Below are positions 8,489 to 19,794 of a stretch of DNA of 64,000 nt, one piece after another. The stretch covers positions 1-64,000 of the forward strand of contig DASVTZ010000110.1 of NCBI GenBank assembly GCA_036387335.1, written 5' to 3'. The notes under the pieces were generated by a model. It worked only from the letters and a program-made list of their open reading frames with translations, was not told the DNA's origin and searched no databases. Source of the DNA: Longimicrobium sp. (GTDB lineage: Bacteria; Gemmatimonadota; Gemmatimonadetes; Longimicrobiales; Longimicrobiaceae). Position 1 is the stretch's first letter, and each line of letters opens with the position of its first letter. Both the position numbers and the translations under genes were made by a program.

Positions 8489-8686
8489 TTACGCCTCGGA
8501 CGGCTTGACCGGGGCGGGGCCTTCGTCGGTGAACACGTCCTTGTCCAGGCCGATGTACTGGCCGTTGACCCACGTGTTGCTCCACACGGTGTTCGAAGTG
8601 GCCTCGGCCATTCCGCCCTTGATCGCGGCGGCTTCCGTGGTGCTCATGGGTGCGAACAGTTCGTTCTCGAGGGACTCGAGCTTCAT
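8489..8686 (-). CDS. RiPP precursor peptide 3 (diverged graspetide-type copy)
   Basis: A 65-residue, most distal and most diverged copy. The leader reads MKLESLENELFAPMS..., the IKGG junction is kept, and the core keeps TVWSNTWVNGQYIGLDKD and FTDE, but it begins MAEATSN and ends EGPAPVKPSEA. All four central acids (Asp23, Asp25, Asp29, Glu30), Lys24 and most Thr/Ser positions are conserved across the three copies, marking them as the likely cross-linking residues. Position 7 is Asn here and Ser in the other copies, so it cannot be an essential hydroxyl acceptor. It lies closest to the predicted promoter and so would be first in the transcript. Confidence 0.88.
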   Translation of the reverse strand: MKLESLENELFAPMSTTEAAAIKGGMAEATSNTVWSNTWVNGQYIGLDKDVFTDEGPAPVKPSEA

Positions 8687-8776
8687 GGGAGGATCTCCTG
8701 GTACGGTGGTGTGAAAGGTGGCCGCGGTCGCGGCCGGGGGGTACTGCGTGGGGGGTCCCTACCGGCTCCGGACGAT

Positions 8777-8805
8777 AGTTTACGGGAAACATCTATTCCT
8801 GTCAA
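8777..8805 (-). promoter_or_regulatory. Predicted sigma-70-type promoter for the RiPP operon
   Basis: On the minus strand, TTGACA (8805-8800) and TAAACT (8782-8777) are separated by 17 bases. The expected transcript start near 8770 leaves a leader of about 85 bases before precursor 3. A TAAACT also occurs upstream of precursor 2 (near 8182-8177) but without a convincing -35 box. Confidence 0.6.
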
Positions 8806-8859
8806 GGCGTTTTTATGGCAAATAATCGGCCTATAACATGCGGTACCCCAACGCAGTAT

Positions 8860-8887
8860 GGCACGGAGACCCGTTGGTTTCCGTGCC
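8860..8887 (-). terminator. Hairpin downstream of the DUF2207 gene
   Basis: Inverted arms GGCACGGA (8860-8867) and TCCGTGCC (8880-8887), about 60 bases beyond the DUF2207 stop. It has no strong U tract, so it is a weak terminator candidate. Confidence 0.4.
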
Positions 8888-8948
8888 ACGCCGCCTCCCC
8901 TTCGGGTGTCGTTCCTTCCTGTTGCGCCTGCGTAAGAGCCGCCCTTCC

Positions 8949-10796
8949 TCAGAAGCCGCTACCGCCCCCGCCGCCGCTCCCGCCGCCGCTCGACCCGCCG
9001 CCGCCCGAGCCGGACCCGGACGAGCTGGGGCTGGACGACATCGTGCTCCCGGCCGTGCTGGACATGGCGCTCATCCGCTGCGAGAAGCCGGTCGCGTGGA
9101 AGTGCCCGGTGCCGGTGCCGCGGTACCACTGCGGCGGCTCGCGGTAGATGTCTTCGAAGGCGCGCGCCCAGCGGCCCTCCACGCCGAAGGCCATGGCGTA
9201 GGGCAGGAAGCGCTCGAACATCTCCGGCGAGGTGATCATCCGCTTGTAGCGCTCGCTCTCCACGCGGCTCAGGAACTCGCGGAAGCCCAGCGCGCCCTCC
9301 CGCGCCCGCGCCCCGGCCGGGGTGCGCGCCGGCATGATGCGCGAGAAGATGAAGACGATGATGGCGCTCGTCACACCGCCGAGCGCCAGCGCGCCCGCCG
9401 ACACCCAGGAGATCGTGGAATCGAATGCGATGAAGGCGCCCACCACGCTGACGATGAGCACCGCGAACGACATCCCCAGCCACAGGTTCTTCACCTTGTC
9501 TGGCCGGCGCAGGTAGTAGCCGCGCTCCACCAGGTTCGCGTACAGCGCGTCGCGGATGCCGGGGAGGGACGTGTAGAACTTTTCGGAGAGATCGGACAGC
9601 ATCACCGATTCGCTGCCACCGCGCGCGCGGCGTCGGCGCGGGTGATCCGGCTCGTCGCCCGAAGCGTGGGCGACGGCGCGCAGCTCTTCCCAGCTCTCCT
9701 CCGACTCCTCGGCGTCCTGGAAGAGCGCGGTCAGGTAGAGCCGCTCGTGCTCCGCAAGCTCGCTCCACTCGTCGCGCGGGCGGCGCCGATAGAACGTGTA
9801 GTCGGTGCTGGTGAAGAGGCCCATCAGCTTCTTCTCCGTCGTCTCCTCGATCCCGATGTAGCCGCGCACCGCCATGTCCACCAGCGTGGAGGTGATGTCG
9901 CGCATCTCGGCCGTGTGATCGACCAGCGTCCCCACCTCGGCGGGGGTCATGGCTTCGGGCGGCTCGTACTGGACGACGATGGACTCCTCCTGCGGATCGC
10001 GCCCCCGCCGGCGCCACGCACGGAAGCTGAGCCCGAACGCCAGCAGCGGCAGGGCGAGCGGCCACAGGCGCACCATCTCCGCGGTGCGGTGCGCCTCGTC
10101 GCTGGGGCGCGTGGCGACGAAGCCCGGCGGCCATCCCACGCCGACCGTCACTCCCTCAAAAGGCGCCAGCGGACGAGTAGAGGCGAACTCCACCCCAGTC
10201 TCCGTCACGCGCGACTCGCCGTTGGAGCCGGCGAGCGTGGTCCCCTCCGCGCCCGTGTACACGGCCACCGGACCCGCCCGCGCGCCGGCGGGGAGCACCA
10301 CGCGGCCGTGCACGCGGTCGATCGGCATGTCCCACTGGCTGCCGGTCACGTTCCAGTACAGCTCGTCCAGCGGCCCCGTCTTGCTTCCGTCGTAGAAGAA
10401 GCGGATCGCGTTGGCCACGTGGTAGCGGATCACCACCTGCCGGTCCGCGTCGCGCGCGCCGGGGATGTAGATGCGCAGGCGCTTGGTCCACCCGTCCTCG
10501 AGGTCCGTGGTCTCCACGCGCATCGCCTTGCCGTCGCCATCGGTCACGGAGGTGACCTCCAGGTCGAGCACCTCCTTGCGCCCCTCGCCGGTCACGTGGC
10601 GCAGCAGGAGGTCGCGGTTCAGCCCGTTCCACTCGCCCGTGAAGCCGATGGTGAGCCGCTCGGTGACGTCCAGCTCGCCGTCGCGCCCCACCGTCAGGAG
10701 CGCGTCGAAGTCGCGGATGCGGATGGAGCGCTCCTGCGCGTGCAGCGGCGCCCCGAGGGCGAGGAGTATCGCCCCGAGCGCGAGCAGGCGGCGCAT
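8949..10796 (-). CDS. DUF2207 domain-containing membrane protein
   Basis: A 615-residue protein with a signal peptide (MRRLLALGAILLALGAPLHA). An extracytoplasmic DUF2207 N-terminal domain (RIRDFDALLTVGRDGELDVT; later GEWNGLNRDLLL) covers roughly residues 20-240. A transmembrane helix follows around 260-280, then a cytoplasmic region and two more helices around 440-490. The C-terminus is a glycine/serine tail ending SGGGGGSGF, a known feature of this family. Function is unknown. It overlaps the upstream LemA gene by one base (TGATG); the two families often occur as a pair, so they probably act together at the cell envelope. Confidence 0.85.
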   Translation of the reverse strand: MRRLLALGAILLALGAPLHAQERSIRIRDFDALLTVGRDGELDVTERLTIGFTGEWNGLNRDLLLRHVTGEGRKEVLDLEVTSVTDGDGKAMRVETTDLEDGWTKRLRIYIPGARDADRQVVIRYHVANAIRFFYDGSKTGPLDELYWNVTGSQWDMPIDRVHGRVVLPAGARAGPVAVYTGAEGTTLAGSNGESRVTETGVEFASTRPLAPFEGVTVGVGWPPGFVATRPSDEAHRTAEMVRLWPLALPLLAFGLSFRAWRRRGRDPQEESIVVQYEPPEAMTPAEVGTLVDHTAEMRDITSTLVDMAVRGYIGIEETTEKKLMGLFTSTDYTFYRRRPRDEWSELAEHERLYLTALFQDAEESEESWEELRAVAHASGDEPDHPRRRRARGGSESVMLSDLSEKFYTSLPGIRDALYANLVERGYYLRRPDKVKNLWLGMSFAVLIVSVVGAFIAFDSTISWVSAGALALGGVTSAIIVFIFSRIMPARTPAGARAREGALGFREFLSRVESERYKRMITSPEMFERFLPYAMAFGVEGRWARAFEDIYREPPQWYRGTGTGHFHATGFSQRMSAMSSTAGSTMSSSPSSSGSGSGGGGSSGGGSGGGGGSGF

Positions 10797-11350
10797 CAGA
10801 AGCGGACCGCGGGGGTCGCGCGCTCGGCCTCGGCGGCCTCAAAGAACTCGCGCTCGTGGAAGCCCATCGGCCCGGCGAGCAGGTTGGAGGGGAAGGTCTG
10901 CACGGCGGTGTTGAGGTCGCGCACCACCGCGTTGTAGTAGCGGCGCGAGTCGCTGATCTTGTCCTCGGTGTCGGAGAGCTGCGTCTGCAGGTCGAGGAAG
11001 CTGGCGGAGGCCTGCAGCTCCGGGTAATCCTCCACGGCGACGGTCAGCCCCTGGAGCGCACTGCTCAGCGCGGCCTCGGCCTCGGCCCGCTCGGCGGGGC
11101 CGGCACCGCTCGCCGCGACGGCGCGCGCGCGTGCGGCGGTCACGGCCTCAAGCGTGCCGCGCTCGTGGCCGGCGTATCCCTTCACCGTCTCCACCAGGTT
11201 CGGCACTAGGTCCGCGCGCCGCTTGAGCTGCACGTCGATGTCGGACCACGCGTTCTGCGACGTGACCCGCAGCTTCACGAGCCGGTTGTACATCCCCACG
11301 ATCAGGAACGCAATCACGACGCCGACTGCGAGGACGATCAGGATGGTCAT
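10796..11350 (-). CDS. lemA: LemA family protein
   Basis: A 184-residue membrane-anchored helical protein. The start is the ATG at 11350, giving the N-terminal helix MTILIVLAVGVVIAFLIVGM followed by the family signature YNRLVKLRVTSQNAWSDIDV and QLKRRADLVPNLVETVKGYA. Upstream in-frame codons are low-complexity and unlike the family. The rest is long amphipathic helices ending in NLLAGPMGFHEREFFEA. The function of LemA proteins is not established. It is translationally coupled to the downstream DUF2207 gene. Confidence 0.92.
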   Translation of the reverse strand: MTILIVLAVGVVIAFLIVGMYNRLVKLRVTSQNAWSDIDVQLKRRADLVPNLVETVKGYAGHERGTLEAVTAARARAVAASGAGPAERAEAEAALSSALQGLTVAVEDYPELQASASFLDLQTQLSDTEDKISDSRRYYNAVVRDLNTAVQTFPSNLLAGPMGFHEREFFEAAEAERATPAVRF

Positions 11351-11484
11351 GCTTGGGCTCCGGGGGGGGTGGGGGTACGGCAGGATGAGGTGTGAAGCGC
11401 AAGGTAGTGCCAGACGCGCCCCCTGCACAGCTTCATCGACGCGCGTCGTGCACGCGGGGGGATCAAAAAACCGGGAATAACCGT

Positions 11485-11496
11485 TATATTGTGGGA
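11485..11496 (+). promoter_or_regulatory. -10-like box directly before the ABC-F start codon (possible leaderless mRNA)
   Basis: TATATT at 11485-11490 ends five bases before the ATG at 11496, so a transcript starting at the usual distance would begin at or next to the start codon. There is no ribosome-binding sequence in between. The -35 region is weak. Confidence 0.4.
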
Positions 11497-13181
11497 TGAT
11501 CTCCGTATCCAACCTCGAAAAATCGTTTGGCGACCGCGTCCTCTTCCAGGATGCCGCCTTTCAGCTGAACCCGGGCGAGCGCTACGGCATCGTGGGCGCC
11601 AACGGGTGCGGCAAGACCACGCTCCTCAGCATCCTCAGCGGCGACGCGGATGCCACCAAGGGCTCCGTCTCGATCCCCAAGTCGGCCCGGCTGGGCGTGC
11701 TGCGCCAGGACCAGTTCCTCTACGAGAGCGAAACGATCCTGAACGTCACGCTCATGGGCAACCCGGAGCTGTGGCGGGCGATGGTGGAGAAGGAAAAGGT
11801 GCTCGCCAACGCGCACGAGTACTTCGACGCGGACCGCTTCAGCGAGCTGGAAGACACGGTCATGCGCCTGGACGGCTACACCGCCGAAGCGCGCGCCGCC
11901 GTCATCCTGGAGGGGCTCGGCCTACCCGCCGAGATCCACGACAAGCCGCTGTCGACGCTTTCCGGCGGCTTCAAGCTGCGCGTGCTGCTGGCGCAGGTGC
12001 TGGCCGGCAGCCCGGACGTCCTCCTGCTCGACGAGCCCACGAACCACCTGGACATCCTCTCCATCCGCTGGCTGGAGAAGTTCCTCCACGACTTCGAGGG
12101 CCCGGTCGCCGTGATCTCGCACGATCACCGCTTCCTGGACAACGTAGCCAGCTACATCCTGGACGTGGACTACCAGACGGTCACGCTTTACAAGGGGAAC
12201 TACTCGGACTTCCTGGAGCAGAAGGTGGAAGACCGGGAGCGCAAGGAGAAGGAGATCGAGGGGCGGCAGAAGGAGATCGCCCATCACCAGAAGTTCGTGG
12301 ACAAGTTCAAGGCCAAGGCGAGCAAGGCCCGGCAGGCGCAGAGCAAGGCCAAGATGATCGAGCGCAAGGTGGAGGAGATGGAAGAGCTCCCCGGCTCGTC
12401 GCGCCGCTACCCCAAGTTCCGCTTCAACCAGCGGCGGGAGAGCGGCAAGGAAGTGCTGCGCATCAAGGGCGTGCGCAAGTCGTTCGGCGACAAGGAAGTC
12501 CTCCCCGGCGTCGACCTGGAGGTGCGCCGCGGCGACCGCATGGTCATCATGGGGCCCAACGGGATCGGGAAGTCCACGCTGCTCAAGATCGTGATGGGCG
12601 AGCTGGCTCCGGACCAAGGCGGGGTGGAGTGGGGGTACGAGGCGCAGCGCAGCTACTTCGCCCAGGACCACCACGAGCAGCTCGAAGACCAGGAGGGCAC
12701 CGCCGAGCAGTGGCTGTGGGGCTTCTGCCCGGACAAGGACCGCGGCTTCGTGCGCGGCCACCTGGGGATGATGCTCTTCAGTGGCGACGACGGCGAGAAG
12801 CGCCTCAGCGCCCTCTCCGGCGGCGAGGCGGCGCGGCTGGTGTTCAGCAAGATCGCGCTGGAGCAGCCCAACGTCCTGGTACTCGACGAGCCCACCAACC
12901 ACCTGGACCTCGAGTCGATCGAGGCGCTGGTGGCGGGGCTGCAGAGCTACGAGGGCACGCTGATCCTGGTGAGCCACGACCGGTGGTTCGTCGCCCAGCT
13001 CGCCACCCGCGTGGTGGAGATCAGCCGCGCCGGCATCCGCGACTTCCTGGGCACCTACGAAGAATACGTCCACTCCTGCGGCGACGACCACCTGGACGCA
13101 GACGCCGTCGTGCTCAAGGCGCGCCAGGAAGACCGCAAGGGCAAGCAGCAGGGCGAGAAGCGGGAGCTGGCGGGCCGCTGA
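11496..13181 (+). CDS. ABC-F family ATP-binding protein
   Basis: A 561-residue soluble protein with two ABC ATPase domains and no membrane segment. Domain 1 has Walker A VGANGCGKTT, signature LSGGFKLR and Walker B LLLDEPTNHLD. Domain 2 has GPNGIGKST, LSGGEAARL and VLDEPTNHLD. A charged linker around residues 240-300 (EGRQKEIAHHQKFVDKFKAK) is the P-site tRNA interaction motif region. ABC-F proteins act on ribosomes as translation factors or antibiotic-protection proteins. The absence of long extensions suggests a housekeeping type like YbiT or YkpA. A strong terminator follows at 13209, so it is probably monocistronic. Confidence 0.92.
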   Translation: MISVSNLEKSFGDRVLFQDAAFQLNPGERYGIVGANGCGKTTLLSILSGDADATKGSVSIPKSARLGVLRQDQFLYESETILNVTLMGNPELWRAMVEKEKVLANAHEYFDADRFSELEDTVMRLDGYTAEARAAVILEGLGLPAEIHDKPLSTLSGGFKLRVLLAQVLAGSPDVLLLDEPTNHLDILSIRWLEKFLHDFEGPVAVISHDHRFLDNVASYILDVDYQTVTLYKGNYSDFLEQKVEDRERKEKEIEGRQKEIAHHQKFVDKFKAKASKARQAQSKAKMIERKVEEMEELPGSSRRYPKFRFNQRRESGKEVLRIKGVRKSFGDKEVLPGVDLEVRRGDRMVIMGPNGIGKSTLLKIVMGELAPDQGGVEWGYEAQRSYFAQDHHEQLEDQEGTAEQWLWGFCPDKDRGFVRGHLGMMLFSGDDGEKRLSALSGGEAARLVFSKIALEQPNVLVLDEPTNHLDLESIEALVAGLQSYEGTLILVSHDRWFVAQLATRVVEISRAGIRDFLGTYEEYVHSCGDDHLDADAVVLKARQEDRKGKQQGEKRELAGR

Positions 13182-13208
13182 CCACGGGAGGTCTCACGCG
13201 GAGACGCG

Positions 13209-13251
13209 GAGGCGCGGAGAACCGATCGGGTTCTCCGCGCCTCTTTTCTTT
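13209..13251 (+). terminator. Rho-independent terminator of the ABC-F gene
   Basis: A 15-bp stem (13209-13223 with 13229-13243) is followed by TTTTCTTT. The stem is built from the dispersed repeat that contains GCGGAGACGCGGAGGCGCGG, so a repeat copy seems to have been recruited as a terminator. Confidence 0.8.
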
Positions 13252-13328
13252 GCGTGGTCTTGCGCTCGCCTGGCGTCAGCTCGACTTTTTCGCGCTCGGC
13301 CCCGCCATCCCACCCATCTTCCACACCC

Positions 13329-13853
13329 ATGCCGACCTTCATCCGGGTACTTCTCGCGCTTGCTCTCGTGACGCAGGCCGCGCCGGCTCAGCCCGCGGTG
13401 GAGGCCATCGTCGCCCGCATTCGGCGGGAGGTGCAGCGCATCGACGCGCTCCGCCTGACCGCGCAGCACACGATCGAGCTGGAGGGGTTCTCGCTCGAGG
13501 GCGGAGAGGCGCGCGTGTTCCTGGAGGGCGGTCGGGTCGCGCGGGTCACGGCGACGCACTTCGGCGAATCAGGAAGGACGGTGGAGACCATCTACTTCCG
13601 CGGCGGCTCCCCGGTCTTCGTCTTCCGGCGTTCGATGCGCTACGACCGCCCCCACGGCAGGGTGCAGAACACGGAGGAGGAGCGCTTCTACTTCGACCGC
13701 AACCGCCTGATCCGCTGGCGCGGCGCCGACCAGAAGCTCGTGCCGCGCTCCAACCCGAGGTACGCCGAGGAGGAAGCCGGCCATCTCCGCTTCGCCGCGC
13801 AGCTCCTGTCCGCGGCGCGATCGCGGGTCCGGACCATTAGCCGGGGCGAGTGA
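13329..13853 (+). CDS. Secreted protein of unknown function
   Basis: 174 residues. The ATG at 13329 gives a signal peptide (MPTFIRVLLALALVTQAAPA, then QPAVEAI). The mature part looks like a small mixed alpha/beta domain with strands such as ARVFLEGGRVARVTATHFGE and RTVETIYFRGGSPVFVFRRS, then KLVPRSNPRYAEEE. No catalytic motif is evident. The stop codon lies inside a dispersed repeat (GAGTGAACTCGCTGCAAC), so the C-terminal end may have been set by repeat insertion. I do not recognise the family. Confidence 0.7.
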   Translation: MPTFIRVLLALALVTQAAPAQPAVEAIVARIRREVQRIDALRLTAQHTIELEGFSLEGGEARVFLEGGRVARVTATHFGESGRTVETIYFRGGSPVFVFRRSMRYDRPHGRVQNTEEERFYFDRNRLIRWRGADQKLVPRSNPRYAEEEAGHLRFAAQLLSAARSRVRTISRGE

Positions 13854-14232
13854 ACTCGCTGCAACGACAGCACGAAGTCCGCCTGCGCGGACTCGCGGGC
13901 GGGATCCGCGCCTCTTGTGATTCATTCGCGCCCGCCCCCACCCCTTCCTCCACCTCCGCGGCACGCCTCGAATTTCCGTAGGGGCAGCCCCACGTGGCTG
14001 CCCGTGCCCTGCCATGCGCCGCGCCTCGCCCCAGGAGCGAATGAATTCGCCGCTGGAACCACGCAAAGTCCGCCTCCGCGGACTCGGGGTCCAATGCCGG
14101 ATCGCACGAGCCGGCTTCAGCCGCCTTCCCGTAGTTCCAGCCGGGGGCTTCAGCCCCCGGCGACCAGCCGCCGCACCGATCCCGCCCCCCGGAGCCTGCG
14201 AAGGCAGGCTTCCCGCAGTTGTTGCAGCGGTT
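13848..14232. repeat. Dispersed intergenic repeat, family C (two copies)
   Basis: Copy 1 starts at 13848 (GAGTGAACTCGCTGCAACGA, then AAGTCCGCCTGCGCGGACT). Copy 2 starts near 14037 (GAATGAATTCGCCGCTGGAA, then AAGTCCGCCTCCGCGGACTC) and contains GGGGGCTTCAGCCCCC. Related copies lie at 20092-20165, 44290-44335 and 61525-61650. Each is a string of short palindromes and codes for nothing. This fills the gap between the two flanking genes. Confidence 0.8.
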
Positions 14233-15774
14233 TCAACCGCCGGCCAGCACCGGCTTCTCCCCCAGCACCGGCTTCTCCGCCAGCACCGGTTTCTCCCCCA
14301 CCTCCAGCCTCTGTACCTCGGGCTCTCCCGCGTTCACCTCCGCCTCCACCCGCCGCCCCACCGCGGCGATGCCGGGAAGGTGCCGCGCGAAGACGGAAAA
14401 GATCCCGCGCGATGCATCCACGATGACGCGGGTGACGTCGCGGGCGAGGAGGCCGAGGGCGAATGCGAGGTCGTGGCCCTCACCGTCGGCGGGGCCGAGG
14501 GCGCGCAGGACGGCGGAGCGGTGCTTCATCAGGATGGGCCGCATGTAACGCACCGGGTTGAACCCCGGCACGTGCCGCGCACCCAGCCCCTCGATCAGCG
14601 CCACGGCGCGTCCGAAATACGTCATCTCGCCCGTGAGCACCACAGGCCAGTCGTGCAGCAGGTGCATCACCTCGTCGGCCAGGGCGCGCTGCATCTCGCC
14701 GACGTCGGCGCCGCGGGCGGTCATCTCAAGGAGGAGCACGACCAGGCGGTGGATGGTGGCGCGGTCGGTGCCGGGCTCCACGATGCCGAGCGCGAAGAAG
14801 CCGTCCACCACCCGCTCCGCGTCCCCGCCCACGGCGGCGAGGGCGGTGTGCACGAGATGGCGGCGCTGGACCGGATCGACCTCGATCACCATCCCGAAAT
14901 CGAGAAGCACCAGGGCGCCGTCCGCGCGCACCAGGAGGTTGCCGGGATGCGGATCGGCGTGGAAGAGGCCGTCCACCAGCATCATCTGCACGTACGCCTC
15001 GACCACCGCGTCCACCAGCGCGGAGGGGTCGATGAGACCCGCAGCGACCAGCGGCTCGATGCGGTCCACGCGCGTCCCCTCCACGAACTCCAGCACCAGC
15101 GTCCGCCGGCTCACCATTCCCTCGATGACGCGCGGCACCACCACGCGCGGGCTGCGGGCGAAGCGCTCGCCGATGGCCCGCGCGTACGCGGCCTCCTTGC
15201 GGAAGTCCATCTCGTCCGCGATGCGCCGCTCGAACTCGTCCAGCGCCACGCGGATGCCGCGGAGTTGCGGGTGCGTCCAGCGGCGCTCGACCGCGTCCAG
15301 CACGCGGCGCACGAAGCGGACGTCGTGCTCCACCAGCGCTTCCACGCCGGGGCGCAGCACCTTGACCACCACGTCCTCGCCGCGGTGGCGGGCGCGGTAC
15401 ACCTGCCCCAGCGATCCCGCCGCGATCGGCTCGCGGTCGAGCTCCTCGAACACCTCGTCCACCGGCGCGCCGTACGCGGACACCAGCTCGCCCTCGATCT
15501 TGGCGAACGGCACCCAGGGCACGCGGTCGGTGAGGTCGCCCAGCGCGCCGAGGTACGGCTCCGGCACCACGTCCGGCCGGGCGGCGAACACCTGGCCGAT
15601 CTTCACGAAGGTGGGCCCCGCGCGCGGGATGGCGCGCGCCAGCCGCTCCGCGCGGCGCCGGTGGAACGCGGCGCTTCGGCGCACGGGCGCGCCCCACAGC
15701 AGCCAGCGCCTGCGATCGCGGGCGATGGAGAACGCAAAGGGGAGAAGCTGGACGAGCAGAAAGAGGGTGCGCAT
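14233..15774 (-). CDS. ABC1/UbiB-family atypical kinase
   Basis: 513 residues of the ABC1/ADCK/UbiB family, linked in other bacteria to quinone or lipid metabolism. Visible motifs are the KxGQ segment (FVKIGQVFAARPD), the alanine-rich loop AAGSLGQVYRA, the ATP-binding lysine VVVKVLRPG, FHADPHPGNLLV and the metal-binding LLDFGMV. No C-terminal transmembrane helices are apparent. Instead the protein ends in a short tandem repeat (EKPVLAEKPVLGEKPVL) encoded by an 18-base repeat that abuts dispersed repeat DNA, so the native C-terminus may have been extended. The substrate cannot be told from sequence. Confidence 0.88.
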   Translation of the reverse strand: MRTLFLLVQLLPFAFSIARDRRRWLLWGAPVRRSAAFHRRRAERLARAIPRAGPTFVKIGQVFAARPDVVPEPYLGALGDLTDRVPWVPFAKIEGELVSAYGAPVDEVFEELDREPIAAGSLGQVYRARHRGEDVVVKVLRPGVEALVEHDVRFVRRVLDAVERRWTHPQLRGIRVALDEFERRIADEMDFRKEAAYARAIGERFARSPRVVVPRVIEGMVSRRTLVLEFVEGTRVDRIEPLVAAGLIDPSALVDAVVEAYVQMMLVDGLFHADPHPGNLLVRADGALVLLDFGMVIEVDPVQRRHLVHTALAAVGGDAERVVDGFFALGIVEPGTDRATIHRLVVLLLEMTARGADVGEMQRALADEVMHLLHDWPVVLTGEMTYFGRAVALIEGLGARHVPGFNPVRYMRPILMKHRSAVLRALGPADGEGHDLAFALGLLARDVTRVIVDASRGIFSVFARHLPGIAAVGRRVEAEVNAGEPEVQRLEVGEKPVLAEKPVLGEKPVLAGG

Positions 15775-15865
15775 CGGATTGGTGCGTGTGTGGAGCCTGC
15801 CTGAGGCGCTCTGTACCCGTATCGGCGGGGACTGTTCGTGGGCGGGCTTCTACGGAATGGGCCTC

Positions 15866-15935
15866 ACACAGAGACACAGAGACACAGAGAAAAGACGGGA
15901 AGAGCTTTCTCCGTGGCTCCGGGTCTGTGTGTGAG
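15866..15935. repeat. Dispersed intergenic repeat, family B
   Basis: CTCACACAGAGACACAGAGA with further CACAGAG units and an inverted counterpart (GGGTCTGTGTGTGAG) form an imperfect palindrome. Related copies are at 31372-31405 and 38503-38540. Confidence 0.75.
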
Positions 15936-15959
15936 CCTGCTGTTGCGGTGCCGCTATCC

Positions 15960-15988
15960 TGTAAAGATCGGGACGGAGCGCTTATAAT
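15960..15988 (+). promoter_or_regulatory. Predicted sigma-70-type promoter of the histidine kinase gene
   Basis: TGTAAA (15960-15965) and TATAAT (15983-15988) are spaced by 17 bases, 55 bases upstream of the ATG at 16044. Confidence 0.55.
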
Positions 15989-16043
15989 GATGGCCTGAAG
16001 GTCTTCCGCACCACTCTGTCGTTTCGCCGCCCGGCCGCGCGTC

Positions 16044-19676
<3,633 letters not shown>

Positions 19677-19683
19677 CGGCATG

Positions 19684-19763
19684 CCTCACGCGGAGACGCG
19701 GAGGCGCGGAGAACTTTGCGTGCTCCCTCTGCGTCTCCGCGCCTCCGCGTGAGATTGCTGTTC
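19684..19763. repeat. Dispersed intergenic repeat, family A (palindromic)
   Basis: TCACGCGGAGACGCGGAGGC... faces its inverted partner ...CGCGCCTCCGCGTGAG across a short loop, giving a long imperfect hairpin after the kinase gene. The right end GCGTGAGATTGCTGTTC is identical to the end of the copy at 38590-38622. Confidence 0.8.
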
Positions 19764-19794
19764 GGCGGTTCACCAGAGTTCGCGGAGAAGCTCG

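Larger units (their letters stand above)
7305..8774 (-). repeat. Three tandem ~270-bp precursor cassettes
   Basis: Units at about 7305-7575, 7857-8140 and 8489-8774 each contain a precursor gene plus a nearly identical 5' leader: a palindromic ribosome-site region, a GTACGGTGGTGTGAAAGGTG segment and a GGCCGCGG/CGCGGCC inverted repeat. Units 2 and 3 also share a GCTCCGGAC block further upstream; unit 1 loses similarity earlier. Spacer sequences between cassettes are largely unrelated. Confidence 0.85.

Noticed and set aside
13254-13328. An upstream start for the secreted protein at 13329
   Set aside because: The extra N-terminus would bury the signal peptide; the downstream ATG gives a clean one.
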